Assembly: GCA_014155875.1 (NCBI GenBank)
Contig: JACEFZ010005141.1
Span: 248,001-312,000, forward strand
Source of the DNA: Cepaea nemoralis
Lineage: Eukaryota > Mollusca > Gastropoda > Stylommatophora > Helicidae
Direction: 5' to 3'
DNA: 64,000 nt
Shown here: positions 12,561 to 25,681 of the stretch, piece after piece
Position numbering within the stretch: the stretch's first letter is position 1
Layout of the letters: each line of letters starts with the position of its first letter
Notes under the pieces: model-generated
What the model saw: the letters and a program-made list of their open reading frames with translations, nothing else
Told to the model about the DNA's origin: nothing
The model's database searches: none
Program-made: the position numbers and the translations under genes

Positions 12561-12840
12561 CATCATAATCATCATCATCTTCCACTTCTGCCATCAAGCA
12601 TCGTGGGGAGGAATAATTTGCGTTCCAGCGCCCGGTGGGCGGCACTGGATAGTGTCATTCCATGTGATTGTACAATGTCTTTGATGTCGTCAATCCATTG
12701 TCTTCTTGGACGTCCTCTTGGTCTTGTCGCAGATGATCTTAGATGTAAGGCCAGTGTTGGTAGTTGTTGGTGTTGCATTCTAACGACATGGCCAAACCAC
12801 TTGATCTTCTATCTTTCAATAAATGTGGCACAAGGTGTTG
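12561..12840 (-). mobile_element. Short 5'-truncated LINE F1 insertion
   Basis: This is the last 280 bp of the same LINE as 613-1566. It encodes RPRGRPRRQW and the terminal LERKLFLP stretch (12575-12778, minus) and ends in a (CATCAT)n tail. An 11-bp target duplication, ATTCTCCCAGT, lies on both sides (12550-12560 and 12841-12851), so the insertion boundaries are exact. Confidence 0.85.
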
Positions 12841-13731
12841 ATTCTCCCAGTAACAGCAGAAATTCACTGTCAAAAAATTAAACCTCAGTTCTTCCAGTCT
12901 CAGCAGTAGTTCTCCCAGTCTCGGTAGTGATCCACTGTAACCAAATAAAATTTATTTCTCCCTACCGTAACTCACTTTAAAAAAAACAAAAAAAAAACTA
13001 TATTCTCTCAGTCCCAGCAGTAATTTACTCTCATTTGAAAACAAATAAATAAACTCCATTCCGCCTCTCTTGGCAGTAACTGACTCTCACTAAAAACAAC
13101 ACCTCAATTCCCCTTGTCTCAGCAGTAATTCACTCTCAATTCTCCCAGTCACTCTCACTAATTTAAAAACTCCATTCTGAGTCATTCTCCCTGTTTCAGA
13201 AGTTATTCACTCTCACTAAAAATAAAATAAAATCTCGGCCGAATCTCGGCTATAATTCACTCAAACAAAACACCTTTCAACCTTTTGGTCTCAGCTGTAA
13301 TTTCTCAAACAACACAGCTTTAAACCTTCCAGTCTCAGCCGTAATTCACTCAAACAACACACCATTAAACTTTTCAGCTTCTGGTGTAATCCACTCAAAC
13401 AACACGCATTTAAACCTTCCAGTCTCAGCGGCACTTCACTTAAACAACACACCTTTAAACCTTTCAGTCTCATCGGCACTTCACTCAAATAACACACCTT
13501 TAATTTAAATCTTCCTGTCTCATGTGTAACCCACTCAAACAACACACCTTTAAACCTTACAGTCTCAGCGGTACTTCACTCAAATAACACACCTTTAAAC
13601 CTTCCAGCCTCGGCGGTACTTCACTCAAACAACACACCTCTTATTTAAATCTTCCAGTTTCGGCTGCAATTCACTCAAACAACACATCTTTAAATCTTCC
13701 AGTCCCAGCAAGTAATTCATTCAAGCAACAT

Positions 13732-13838
13732 CTTATCATCTCATCTCATCATGTTCCTCTTGTACTTTGCAGTGTCGAGGTGAAGTATAAACAGAGGGAG
13801 AGTGCCCGCTTATGCGCTTCATGTATCGATATATACCA
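13732..13838 (-). mobile_element. Very short LINE F6 3'-end insertion
   Basis: This 107-bp piece is the antisense 3' end of the LINE at 57.5-59.0 kb: the tail repeat CATCTCATCTCATC and the end of its RT frame are recognisable. The target duplication TCAAGCAACAT is perfect (13721-13731 and 13839-13849). It is an extreme 5' truncation inside the minisatellite. Confidence 0.85.
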
Positions 13839-14683
13839 TCAAGCAACATACATTTTAATTTAAGCCTTCCAGTCTTGGCTGTAATTCACTCAAACAACAC
13901 ACCTTTAATTAAAACCTTCCAGACTCGGCCGTAATTCACTCAAACAACACACCTTTAAACCTTCCAGTCTGGGCTTTAATTCACACAAACACATATTTAA
14001 ACCTTCCAGTCTCGGCTGTAATTCACTCAAACAACACATTTTTAATTTAAACCTTCCAGTCTCGGCCGTAATTCACCCAAACAACACATCTTTAAACCTT
14101 CTAGTTTCGGCTGTAATTCACTCAAACACATCTTTAAACCTTCCAGTCTCGGCTGTAATTCACCCAAACAACACACCTTTAAACCTTCCAGTATTAGCGG
14201 TACTTCACGTTTACCAAGATTCAGTAATGCTCATGCCTGAACATGTTGCCACACTGATTCAGCCATGTGAGGTAATGTTTAATTTCTGTCTTCACGGCAG
14301 TGAATTCTGCTGTTTCAGCCTGGTTATCTCCATCACCAAACACATGAGAAATATTTCTGTCAAGCCTGTCGTGCATAGCTGTTTGGTCTCTGTTCAATAA
14401 ATAACATTAACAATAATCATTTGCACTGGCTATAATATTTATAAAAATACAACAACAGCTTTTATATAGTGCATATCATATATGTGCACAACATAATGAC
14501 ACATTTCACTGCGTTTGTCTTAAGCAGTTTCGTAAATAAACAATTGTCTGCCTCAGATAAGATTTTTGCAATAATTGTCAGGTGTGGAAACAAAGAAACA
14601 ATATGGGCAAAATGGATTAAAGTGTGACAAAGTCAATAGTAAGCCCATTTACTTTTGTTTTAAATAAGTATATTCCTGTTATA

Positions 14684-14790
<107 letters not shown>

Positions 14791-14799
14791 TGTGTAGAT

Positions 14800-17700
14800 C
14801 GGTATAGTAGGACTCTTTATTTTTAGGCAGATTTCTAATATATTATACTATATGGAGAAGAACGTAGGGTAAGTATTTGTGTCTACTGTCAAAGCAAAGG
14901 GTTTGGTTGGGTTTGGCTCAGTTCGGCCTGTTGAATAGTGGCAACAGGGAAAACTCGACTGACCACTTCTGGTCTGGTGAAACATCGTTCTTTCGTTCAT
15001 TCCATCACTCGAAGTTGTGAGACGAGGTCGCCAGTCAGTTTCGCTACTATTCACGTTTTCGTGCTGTAGTGTACATTAATGTCAGGCTTGTCCGCCTAGT
15101 ATTTAAAATAAAATAAAAAATTATTGGAGAATCCTGGAGGCACTAGTCTCGTAACATCAAAAGTTTATGGCTACGAGAAATGAAGGGTATGTAGAAATAA
15201 TTATTTAGTTAACTTTTCGCGGTTATGTCCGACATTTCATTGTGGTTAGAATTCAGTTGAAGGAGCGCCGTGGTAGTTAATGTTAGGAGAAAATTAAATA
15301 CAAAGCTAAGGCTAGAATACATGTACAATGTCTGAACCATGCCGCTTAAGGAAGGGCATAGCGAAATCGAGGAGGAACGAAGAACCCGCATGTCATACAA
15401 AATGGCGGATAACGCCGGTAGAAAAATTAACCACATGTGATAAGTCCGGAACACAGAATTCGACAATTCTATAGGAATTAAAGTCAACCTGTACTAGATT
15501 ATGGTTTAGCCAGTTAAATAATACATTTATAGAATAGAATATAATGTGTGATTTTAAGGAGTTAGTTGTGACAGAAAGTGGGGAATATTTAACTCTTAAA
15601 TTTAGCGTTACTTCTCACATGATCCGACTTGCTACCGGGTGTGTCAAAGGTCAAGCACATAAAAAGTTTCAGACATTCTCCATTCACATAATTAATTTTG
15701 GTCTAACTTGAAGGCATTCACTAGCCTAGTATATGATCTATATTGATACTTCATTAGTCTGTGAAATATAATTTTTGTGGTACTAAAATTGATCAGGCTT
15801 AATAGAAGAGTGGCTTAAGGAACATAATAGTATCTGTGTACTTTATCCTTATGTTCTTTGTGGGTCCTAGTAAAAAGGAAAATGTCTGTAACATGGGTAG
15901 TTGGCAAATACTACTCTAATATTAAGAATGTGAGACTAACTACTGGGCCGTCAATGTCAAAAACGATGGCTCCACCAATTGTTTATGACAGAATGTAGCA
16001 TGATGTCTTCAGACGTTCGCATCCCCAGTCCATTTTCATTTCTCAATACTTAGTAGTTAACCACAATCGAAGATTCTAGTTTAGGAGAAGGAAGATGAAT
16101 GGTGGGGACTCAATTTGATTGGGTAACCCTTGGGCTGGTAACGCTCCTTAATACATAATTAGCCCGCCAGTCGAAGCCTTGATTCCATCCCGTAAGAACG
16201 TGTTCAAGATGCAGTGGTAAAACTTGCCCAAAAGCATTCTCTGGGATGTGGTCATCTGCACTCCAGGTACCTAAATCATTTAATATGGTATGTGTAAACC
16301 TGATGAAGTGAGAGAGAGAGAGAGACGAATGGCCGAGTATTTTCTTGACAAAATGTGAAAAGAAGACAGGACTTCGTTGTACAGTGACTCTAAAACTGCC
16401 GCTCAAAACCTGTCATGTCTACCGCAGTGAAACATTCTTACCATGTCTATTGTCTGTCTGATTTGATGATTTGCATATGCTTATGACTGTAAACTACGCT
16501 CAATGAATATTGCAAAACCTTTGTGCGCTCTGAACATTCGTTGAGTGCCTATCATGACCATTCTTAACCAAACTGCACATTGTTCTTGAGAGTTACCTTT
16601 GGCGGTCTGTTTCAGAATGTGATGCAACATGTAATTTCTCCCTTATAATGGCTGAGAATGTGTGAGTGAATGAGATGGTAATTATATAATTAACTTCTCA
16701 TATTTGTAAAAGTAAAGACGCTTATTATATCCATGTTTGCAGGACTGCATTGCACTTTAGAAATTACAAAGTCCATGTAATGTCTGGTGACTGTATTACG
16801 ATCAGGAAAATTGTCAAAAGCACTCATAAAGAGTTGCCTGGGATGCAATTTATCTTTGACGTTATGCACTGGTCCTTTCCAACAATGGTTTAGGTTTATA
16901 TGAACTACATTCCAACAGGAAGCAACATGTGTTCGAACCTATGGTGTCTAGTCAGATGAATACATGGGAAGGCTCATGCTATTTGTCAGGGAAAATTCAT
17001 GTTTTCTTTCATTATGTGTATTCCACATGTGAAAGTATTTCTAGTGCATGATTTCTGCCATACAATGCCTACTTCTTGGTGCTTAATCACACTTGTCTGT
17101 TCTCATGGTACACCGGTCCCTGTGATCTACTCATTGTGAGAATTTTCAAGATAATTGTGTGAAGCTGCCTCTGATTAGGAGTATGTGCCTATGACTTCAC
17201 GGTTTTGGGGATGAACCTGGAGAAAGGATATCACCCCAAACCACCAAATAAAATTGCACTACATCATCAGTGAGAGGCGGGTGTTCGAATATCACACTCC
17301 TTTTCCCCTCCCATTCCTCTCTGAATCTGTGATAGTACTGCATAACTATGACCAAGTTTAAACAGATGTAAAACACATGTTGCGCCTTTGTTTATTAACA
17401 GAGAATGAGGAAGATGGGGGAGGCCTTTCAATTACCAGGACAACTCCAGGGAAGTCCTGAGCTCTAGTCTTCAACTCCAGCTGAAAAGTCAAACTCCAAA
17501 AAGTACCACAAGAACAACAAGTTCCAAATGTTCAGCCTGAATCCACTAATTCTGGCCTATACAGTTGGCACTGAAGAAATAGTCTTTGATGAGAAGCCTA
17601 AAACAGGGATACTCTCCAATTTTGTAAAAGCCCCAGGCTATATCTTCAAGATAAATTCAAGAAGAAACCTTAAGAGGAGAGATTACCTGGTTTTCAGCAT

Positions 17701-19565
17701 GTCACTACTGGCTAAGAGTGGACATTAAAGGTGCACTTGGAGCAGACTATATCACAGCTTATTATTAATATTGGCTGAAAGCTAAAGGAGCAGAAGTTAA
17801 TACATAGAGCAAATTCCCAAAAATGGATTAGTGATAATTAGATGTGGTGATTCAGTTACATCAGAACCTTTTGTGGGAGATAGACTGGCAGAGAAGAATG
17901 ATGGGACATAATAGTTTTTAGATCTTCATCTACTGAAAAGTAAAACTAATCCCAAATTATCAACTTTGCGAACAGTCTACTTACCCTTCGGAAGGACATG
18001 TTTGTCACTTGCTTCGGACTAGTCAAAGTAGGGAATAGCCTGAACTGGAAAAACATTATGGGGAAAGCTGAAACCTGAGACATTCCCAACACCTTCATTG
18101 GTGCTAAAAGACGGTACACGGATCAGTATAGAAGTGTCTCCTATACTTGTGCCTGGCTATAGGTTTATCATGTGTTTCCTCATTTGACGGTTGGAAAAGT
18201 GATAGCATGATTAAAGTGTTGTGGTGTAGGATATCTTGACGAAGTAGAGATGTGAAGGAGGAGGGTTTGTTTTAGATTAATGTTTCTGTGGGGATATTGA
18301 GTGATGTGTTTGGGTTTTCATAGATAATGTCACTATAATTTGCATATAAACTTATATTTGAGATGTAAATTGTTGGCAGAATATGAAGCCTGAGTCTTCA
18401 CTTGACCTCATCAGACATTAATAAAGTATTAGTAGTAAGAGAACAGTTTTTGAGATACATGTCTCTGTGATTGTCTTGTACATTGTTGAGAAAGAAATGT
18501 CCAACTGGTGTCAAGCATCTTCATGGTGACTGGTACTCTACTGTTGTTGTTGGTTACTGATATTGTGGAAGTTCTGTGTGGTTGTTGTCAAGTATCTTCC
18601 ATGATGTATGACTTGTCTAATCTGTTGGTGTGATCATTCCTTTGTGAATGTTTGTCCAACTGTTGTCAAGATCTTCTCATGTTGATGTCTTGTTCAACCA
18701 GTGTAGAATACAGTTGTTGTTGTTTATGTTCACTACAATGGTACAATTGTCAATGTGATCATTTGTCCAAGTGTCTTGTGTCACCTGAAATAAGTAACGA
18801 GATCAAAAATGAGGTTGGCGACCAGAACACAGTCAGCTGGAAGATGAGAGAACTGCTTTCATTGGTTACTGTGGCTAACTGCCAAGATCTCTATATATGG
18901 CCTAGAAGAGAAATCATCAATAAATAATTCTGTGTAGAACTTAACTTAGGTCTAATTTCTCACAGTGGGGGTACTCGATGAGCCAAAATTCTGAATGGTT
19001 TCTCTACAAGGGTTATGCGAGAATAAATATCAATACCTCTAGACAACACTTGCTGTTACTAACCTGTATCTTTTATAGAGAGATATACTTTATAGAACTT
19101 CACTCATTGGAACTTCTGTAATTCTCTATAAACCCACAAAAAACCTCACACAGAACATTCACCAGTTGTGGCTTTTACTACGTTCACAGATTGTTGCACC
19201 TTCAATGCTGAGATAGTCAAACTGAATTGATTCAACTCATAACGATCAGACAACGTACCAACTAGCAACGTATTAACCATCAATCAAACACACAACGTGG
19301 CTTACTTACAACGTGAACTGTGTATAAATGATAGAACAACATCTTTAAGTGACTAGTCGCACAATAATATCAGAGGCAAGTTCTAAACCTTGTTCCAGTT
19401 AACAGAGACAATCATACGACTATATAAATATATATAATAATAAAATAAGATCAGCTTAAAGCTCAGTAACACCAGCCTGAAAAAAATCAGGAAACCCATC
19501 GTCACCAGAGAGAGGAGAGAAACTACCCCGACTGCCAACTGAGAAGACCCGGAGCCGAAGTTGAG
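14800..19565. other. Mostly unassigned region; possible decayed LTR element near 17.4-19.0 kb
   Basis: I see no convincing gene. Small open frames (for example 15209-15487 minus, 17528-17728 plus, 18652-18927 plus) resemble nothing I recognise. Between 17.4 and 18.2 kb some segments look like decayed coding DNA. At 18.48-18.79 kb the phrase GTCCAACTG.TGTCAAG repeats imperfectly. Around 18960 the sequence TAATTTCTCACAGTGGGGG resembles the end of a retroelement LTR followed by a primer site. This is weak, and no partner LTR was found. Confidence 0.3.
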
Positions 19566-19700
19566 TAACAGACAACCCGTCTGGTCGAGACAAGAACACA
19601 GAGCTGATCCACAACTCTGATGATCGTATGAGATGGCGAAACATGTCCGCCCACGCTTACCGGCATGGCGCATGATAATGATGAATCTATGAAGCGCACA
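19565..19700 (+). pseudogene. LINE F4-related 3'-end fragment
   Basis: The plus strand encodes a short stretch resembling the C terminus of family F4 (a GRD.NTELIH..D..RWR..HA order), close to the intact version at 53.2 kb. It is short and flanked by unrelated sequence. Confidence 0.6.
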
Positions 19701-19734
19701 TATATTTGTTTCTCTATTGATCTTTTTGCTAGTG

Positions 19735-20130
19735 TTCGTAATGTGCACCTTTTCCTTCCACAAATCCATACCCTTCTTCAACAATTTCCATTTTTATTAT
19801 CTTTTTGTTCTGTTCATTATAATTCTCAGTAGAAGCTTAATGACATGGTTTATGAGGTTAATTGTACAAATATCTTCGCATTCAATTGCTCCTGGTCTTT
19901 TTTATTTTGTTATAAATGCAGATTTCAGCATATCACTTGGTAAATATCCACTGTTGTAGATATCATTCAACATTATGATTAATATTTCTATTCCTAATTC
20001 TCACAGTACTTCTAATTATTCTATTGTGATTGCATCTGACCCGACTGTTTTTCCTTTATCATGTTTGATAGCGCCAGAACATCCCTTAGAACAGGTGAAC
20101 CTTCTAAGTTACTTTCTTCTGTTAATTCGT
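19735..20130 (-). pseudogene. LINE RT fragment (fingers region)
   Basis: Minus-strand translation gives, with stops, an ordered series typical of the start of a LINE RT: a GKTVGSDAI box, a LNDIYNSGYLPSDMLKS box, then KRPGA.EC and TINLINHVIKLLLRI. Several in-frame stops are present. It is a decayed fragment, of a family different from its neighbours as far as can be judged. Confidence 0.65.
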
Positions 20131-20476
20131 TGTTTTTCAGACATTAGAGTTTAACAACTCAACTACCGAATGGATGGAAAGTTATTCAATCTCAGAAGGC
20201 TGAAAGCTAAACAAAAATTAACAGCGACACTGTCAGAGAGCTCCTGTTTGCTGATGATTGCGGTCTATATGCCAACTCAAAGGCAGATATGCAACACAAT
20301 GTTTTAGCTTTCTCACATGCCTGTGCCAACTTTGGGCTCAATATCAACTTGGAGAAGACTGTAGTTATGTACCAGCCAGCTCCAGGGAATAATCACACTG
20401 TGCCGAATCACACTGTGTTGTGAACAAATTCACCTATCTTGGCAGCACTGTGTCACAAGCTGCCACAATTGATGAC

Positions 20477-21133
20477 TGTCACAATCTCTTTTGCAACAGA
20501 ATGAGATTGGTCGTTGTCTAGATCCTGATGCTCCTTCTATATCACTGCGGAGTGTAAGCCGGGTTAGCCCCATGCCCCACAACACAAGTCATTACTGTAG
20601 TACACATCTATTAGTCACTGAACAAGATTGCGTTTGCGCACAGAATATCCCTTTAATGATTAATGAACACGGAAACAGGCAACATATATAAATCCAGCCA
20701 CAGTAATTCCAGAATATATCATCACAAACTAGCACTCAAATAACACTGCCGTCTCCAGCCCTTCTTAATCTAATCCACCACGACAGTTCACCAGCCACTC
20801 TCCCCGGACCGAACTCGTTCGATCCAACCCACTCTGGGTCTAGGCCTCAACTCACTATCCGACCCTCTCTGGGTCTACTCTTCAACTGACCATCCAGTCC
20901 AAGCTGTCTGCCTCACAACCACACTAGCGGGCTGACGCCTCCTCGACTCCCCTTAAACTCTCTGCCTCCAACCTTCCCCGTCTGTCTTCTTATTTACCCT
21001 TTCCGGGGACCTACCACCCAGCCTCATTTTACCTCCGTCTATTCTCTCTCAGGGCCTGTTAGCTTGTTTATATATAGTACTACTTTCGCTTAGGTCCATC
21101 ACACCCAATATTAATGAACCCAGGCATGTTACA
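20477..21133. mobile_element. Solo LTR, 657 bp
   Basis: The segment starts TGTCACAATC and ends GCATGTTACA, giving the TG..CA ends of an LTR, with short inverted termini TGT(C/A)ACA. It is bordered by the 5-bp direct repeat ATGAC (20472-20476 and 21134-21138), and it splits a LINE exactly. A TATATAAA-like box is present near 20685. No internal retroviral region is attached, so it is the product of LTR-LTR recombination. Orientation is not certain. Confidence 0.75.
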
Positions 21134-21141
21134 ATGACGAA

Positions 21142-21879
21142 GTGAATGCAAGAATCTCCAAGGCCAGCGTGGCCTTTGGTAGACTGTACAAGAATGTATG
21201 GGACAGAAATGGAATAAGCCTGCAAACAAAGCTGAAAGTCTATAGAGCAGTTGTATTATACATACTGTTATATGCTTGTGAAACCTGGACTGTTTATCAG
21301 CGACACGCTAGGAAATTAAACCACTTCCACACAGTATGCCTTAGGAAGCTACTGAAGATTAAATGGCGAGACAAGATCCCAGACACTGAAATCCTAGAAA
21401 GAGCGTCCATGCCCAGTATCCACACTCTACTATGAAGAATCAGATTCGCTGGGCTGGTCACTTAACTCGCATGCCAGACCACAGGCTACCTAACGAATTT
21501 TTTTACGGCGAGTTGCGTTGTGGTAAACGCTCGCAAGGCGGCCAGAGGAAACGCTTTAAAGACACTGAAAATCTCACTGAAAGCTTTTGGAATTCATCAT
21601 GACACCTGGGAGACTGCAGCCAGAGACCGAAATTCGTGGCGTGCATCATTACGCAAGGGTGCAGTCACGTGTGAGGCAACCAGGACGACAAGAGCTGTGA
21701 AGAAATGGCAGGACAGAAAAACCACTGCGGGAAATCCTCCTCCAGAAACGTCAAGCATTCTTTGTCCACATTGTCAAAGAACATTTCGAGCTAAAATAGT
21801 CCTTATCAGCCATCTTAGAACTCACGGCTCCATACTTTCAACCCCACTGGATGAAATTAATGGTCATCATCATTCTTGA
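21142..21879 (+). pseudogene. RT C-terminal part with C2H2-like finger, LINE F3
   Basis: Two frames (21142-21435 and 21520-21879) cover the thumb region and C terminus. The last 40 residues contain Cys-x2-Cys..His-x3-His (CPHCQRTF..SHLRTH), a nucleic-acid binding finger placed after the RT, with the end phrase STPLDEINGH. The same C terminus is kept in the copy at 62352-62690. A frameshift near 21440-21520 separates the two parts. Confidence 0.7.
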
Positions 21880-21889
21880 TGGACAAACA

Positions 21890-22365
21890 ACAACAACAGA
21901 GTTTAACACGATACCAAAAGCTGCCGAAAACTACGAGTTAGACGTTGACACTACGCCGACAGTGGTCTGAGGCCAGTCTAGAGATACTGGTTTTCTACTA
22001 TGATAGGAAAAAGGGTCTGAAGACATTACACATCCCTGCCTCACACCTATCTTGATTTGCTGATATTGACCTAAGTATCAATTTATATGGCAGTATATTG
22101 TTTACAGTGCATGTTCTCTATCTACGAATCCACGATCTTTTCCGTCAATTTGGAGATTTGCAACTAATTTTAGTTATGTCTGCATATCTTAATAAGCCTT
22201 TGTTTGGTCAAGGAACCAAAGATTTAGGAAGTAGGTCTTTGTTTACTTAAAACGAACGCTGTGCAATGATTGGCAATACCAAATACTGTAGTCACATACT
22301 CAGTCATAGTCACTCTATAGTCAAACTATTACTAGTATTAATGCTATTAGAGTATTTATTTCAGC
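21890..22365. other. Unassigned spacer
   Basis: AT-rich DNA between two LINE copies. I see no gene or clear repeat in it. Confidence 0.4.
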
Positions 22366-23190
22366 CATGCCGGTAAGTGTGGGCGGTCATGATTCGCCAT
22401 TTCACTCGATCACCAGAGTCGTGGATCAGCTCAGTATTCCTTCTCGACCATGCCACGTGGTCAAGCCATCCAGGTATTTACTTCTGTGTCTTCCTCTTGT
22501 TCTCTTCCCCTTGATCTTGCCAGTTATCACCAAGTTCTTCAATTTATTTCTTCTTATAACATGTCCTAAAAATGTTGACTATTTACGTCTAATCTCTCTA
22601 ATCAATTTACGATTTTCATGTGTTTCTTGTAGTACTTGGTCATTGTTATTGGTTTTTCTGTCTGCCCATGGTATTCTTTGCATTCTCCTCAAAAAACCAC
22701 ATTTCCACAGTCATCAGGTGTTTTTCAGCCTGATTGCTCATTGTCCAAGCTTCACATCCATACAAAAGTACAGGCTCTATGTAGCATCTCAACACTCTTT
22801 TTCTCGTTTCAGTTGACATCTTTTTATTGGTCAGTATGTTTTTCATCTTGCTAAAGGTTACTTTCGCCATGGCGAATCTTGTTGTAATCTCTTCAAGGCA
22901 TCTCCCATCAGATGTTATTATTGTTCCAAGATAATTTTACTGATTCACTTGTTGAAGAATATTTCCATTTACTTGTATATTACATTGTGGTATTTCTTTC
23001 TTCCTAGTGACGGCCATAATCTGTGTTTTCTTACAATTTAATTCTAACCCCAGTTGTTCACTGTGTGCAACAACCGCATCTACCAATTGTTGCAGATCCT
23101 GCTAATTTTCTGCAATCAATACTGTATCATGATGTATCATCTGCATATCTAATGTTATTGATGTTAATATTACTGCATAAGGACAGACAA
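22366..23190 (-). pseudogene. LINE F4 fragment, RT C-terminal half
   Basis: Minus strand, same family as 53157-54029. Recognisable blocks are AKVTFSKMKNILTNKK, LLYGCEAWTMSNQAEKHL and the 3' end (GGCGGTCATGATTCGCC on the plus strand). Frameshifts separate the upstream YADD region (about 23130) from the rest. It is a pseudogene. Confidence 0.8.
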
Positions 23191-23589
23191 CATTTGAATG
23201 ATGTTCAGATTTCAGATCTCTCAAATTCAGAAAACAAACGTGTGTCGGTCAGACAGTATAATACTTCCGGCCAGCTTTAACAATAGGAATGTGTGTGTGT
23301 TTTGTAACTTACCTAGCCGCATTGTGACGCAAAACAGTGCCATGGTATAGCTTTTCTTTCTCTAATCTCTCATGGGTAGACCAAATGGGAACTTGAGGTT
23401 CTTGGTCAAGTTTCTGTCCATTTGAAACCAAGAATGCTAGTTTTAGAACACATTTAACTCTGTGATGTTTGTCTTCCAATGCTAATGTGGTGTCCATTTG
23501 GAGGTATGATCAACAAACAATTTGTCAGTTCATTACAAATTGACATAACAAGCAATATGTATTCATAAACCCAACCACAAGCATGAACA

Positions 23590-23770
23590 TCTCTTGGTGG
23601 TAGATTACCTATGGACAGGGGAGAGGTGGTCGGGCACCTATGGGACCAGGTGGAGAAAGCGGTGGGACAGACTGAGAACCCGTATCTGATGAAATGATAT
23701 GGCGGGGGATCGGCAGAGGTTCTGGACAAATCTCATAACTTAGATGGAAGATCAGTACAACTTTCAATCA
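23590..23770 (+). pseudogene. Possible LINE 3' fragment
   Basis: The plus strand reads GTRWRKRWDRLRTRI, a stop, then NDMAGDRQRFWTNLI, an order often seen at the C terminus of LINE RTs (RW..D, then DR..W). It is too short and broken to place in a family. Confidence 0.35.
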
Positions 23771-24205
23771 GATGGCAGCTGGAACTGATTAGTAGTATGG
23801 CTTTTCGCTGGCTGTTGAACGACGGTGCGGAGAGCGTGTGGGAATGTCCGGAGTACAGTGATGTTGGTTCTTAGCTCATAACTCATGCAGGAATTGGGAG
23901 AAAATCTTAGAAAAAAATATTTGGAAAAGAAAACTTCCAACTGTTCTGGCTCTGTCACAGCCCAAGCGGCACTCCGTAATTTAGTATAAAATGTATGCCT
24001 CTCAATTGGCTGGTTGGCCCATTTGTGCCAATAACGAAACAACACATTGCATTACTGGACTTGTAAACACAGATTCTCTCTAGCAGTTCAACTGCCATGA
24101 TTGTATGTGGAACCAGGACATATATCTTATTAGATGGAAATATCTAGACCACATACGCACACATGATGTATATGCAGTTAGCAGCAGTACTGACACATAA
24201 ATGTC

Positions 24206-24208
<3 letters not shown>

Positions 24209-24288
<80 letters not shown>

Positions 24289-24393
24289 CCCCCCCCCCTT
24301 TGTCTCCCTTTCTCTCTGTCCTTCGCTCTTTCTGTCTCTATCTGCCTGTCTGTGTGACTGACTCTGTCTCTGTCTCTCGCTCTCTCTGTGTCT

Positions 24394-24484
<91 letters not shown>

Positions 24485-24485
24485 T
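24209..24485. repeat. CT/TG/G microsatellite complex
   Basis: A long (CT)n tract, a C-rich interruption, further CT tracts, then a TG tract and a G homopolymer. The Ser/Leu or Glu/Arg open frames through it are artefacts of the repeat. Confidence 0.95.
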
Positions 24486-24597
24486 TGTGGGAGGGATTGG
24501 AATTCGTCTCGCGTTTATGTCAAATAAGACAATATAATTGTTAGTTCTCAACCTAAAATTTGAAATTTCCTGTTAAAAATCTACCTAACGTATTTCA

Positions 24598-24735
24598 GGA
24601 TCCTCGCCGGTGCTACGGAGTTCGTGCACTAAGCTGAGCTTCTCCGGACCCCGGCTTGAGTAGAACGGAGCACTTATGGGTTACACCTGTGTGTCGTGAT
24701 GTTGATCCGTCGACTAAACTAAAATAAAACTCTCA
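24598..24735 (+). pseudogene. Possible 3' tail of an RNase H-type LINE
   Basis: The order GAGCACTTATGG .. GTTGATCCGTCGACTAA resembles the 3' end of the LINE at 62250-62320 (GAGCACTTATGGA .. CTGTCGACTAACTAAC). Only the last 130 bp or so is comparable. Confidence 0.4.
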
Positions 24736-25032
24736 ATAACCAACTAAAATATTAAGACCAGCCTCATTTGAAACAAAAGGTACCAAAAGATTTCTGCGTA
24801 GGTTCGTCAAGATCTCTGGGCGATACGGAAGCTGCCTTCAGACAACACAAAGCAACAATATGTGGTTCACGTGAGAATTAGAATGGACACTCACTATTTA
24901 ATAATCACTAGTTGAAAGTGCCGAACAGTCTAGGATTTATTAAGTTCCTAGCTCTACCGATTGTCTTTGTTGAACTACACTGAGGTGTCAATTCCAGTCA
25001 TTATAGGAAATTGCTAGAAATGTTCAGTATAA

Positions 25033-25323
25033 TCTATATCTATAAAACAGAATGTATGTGTGTGGGTTTGTGGTTGGGGATGTATTGGATGCGTTCGATA
25101 ACGGTCCATCCGATTGAGATGAAAATTTCTACACGTCTTACCTTTCATCCCCGTGCAACCAACTGTCATCGTTTTTTTTTAGTGTAGCATCATCTATTTA
25201 CTTATTAACATTTAATAATTAAATTACATGTCTTAACATAAGACAAAATATATAAAGGGACATAACTTTTAGTAGCATTGCTATATCTTAGGTTAAGTCC
25301 CCTGGCTATAGATAGGTCGGCAA

Positions 25324-25388
<65 letters not shown>

Positions 25389-25544
25389 CAGACACACAGC
25401 CGGGCCGGGTCGTCTGACAGACAGACAGACAGACAGTCGGAAACGGGAACTTATATGACTACTTATATGAATTAAATGAGATGCACCCCATCAGGAGCTG
25501 GGCTAAGCCGGGATGGGTCAGATAGACAGACAGACAGACAAAGC

Positions 25545-25616
<72 letters not shown>

Positions 25617-25623
25617 TAGAGAG

Positions 25624-25681
<58 letters not shown>

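Larger units (their letters stand above)
12500..14215. repeat. 45-bp minisatellite array
   Basis: About thirty diverged copies of a roughly 45-bp unit are present, with blocks such as TTTAAACCTTCCAGTCTC and GTAATTCACTCAAACAAC. The left part (12500-13220) is an older, more diverged version (CTCCCAGTCTCAGCAGTAATT). Two LINE 3' ends have jumped into the array at 12561-12840 and 13732-13838. The minus-strand open frames with CCLSE.. repeats are by-products of the repeat. Confidence 0.85.
20160..21890 (+). mobile_element. LINE F3 copy interrupted by a solo LTR
   Basis: Plus-strand LINE pieces lie on both sides of an LTR insertion. Left (20225-20471): RELLFADDCGLYAN (motif C) and NKFTYLGSTV. Right (21139-21880): ISKASVAFGRL, LLYACETW, then GKRSQGG-like sequence and a C-terminal C2H2 finger-like block starting CPHCQRTF and ending with SHLRTH. 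The tail is (AACA)n near 21885. Removing the LTR and one copy of its 5-bp duplication restores collinearity. The frames are shifted elsewhere, so the copy is dead. Confidence 0.8.

Noticed and set aside
12151..12684. 177-residue frame over the GC-rich block
   Set aside because: It runs from unassigned GC-rich DNA into the antisense of a LINE 3' end; composition is not protein-like.
13291..13545. Repeated CCLSE-type peptide
   Set aside because: The period equals the 45-bp minisatellite, whose length is a multiple of three by chance; stops appear elsewhere in the array.
18480..18980. Complete LTR retrotransposon ending near 18970
   Set aside because: Only one LTR-end-like motif is visible, with no second LTR, no duplication and no recognisable pol; kept only as a weak remark in the unassigned region.
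24080..24551. Frames with long SLSLSL or ERERER stretches
   Set aside because: Dinucleotide repeat artefacts on both strands.
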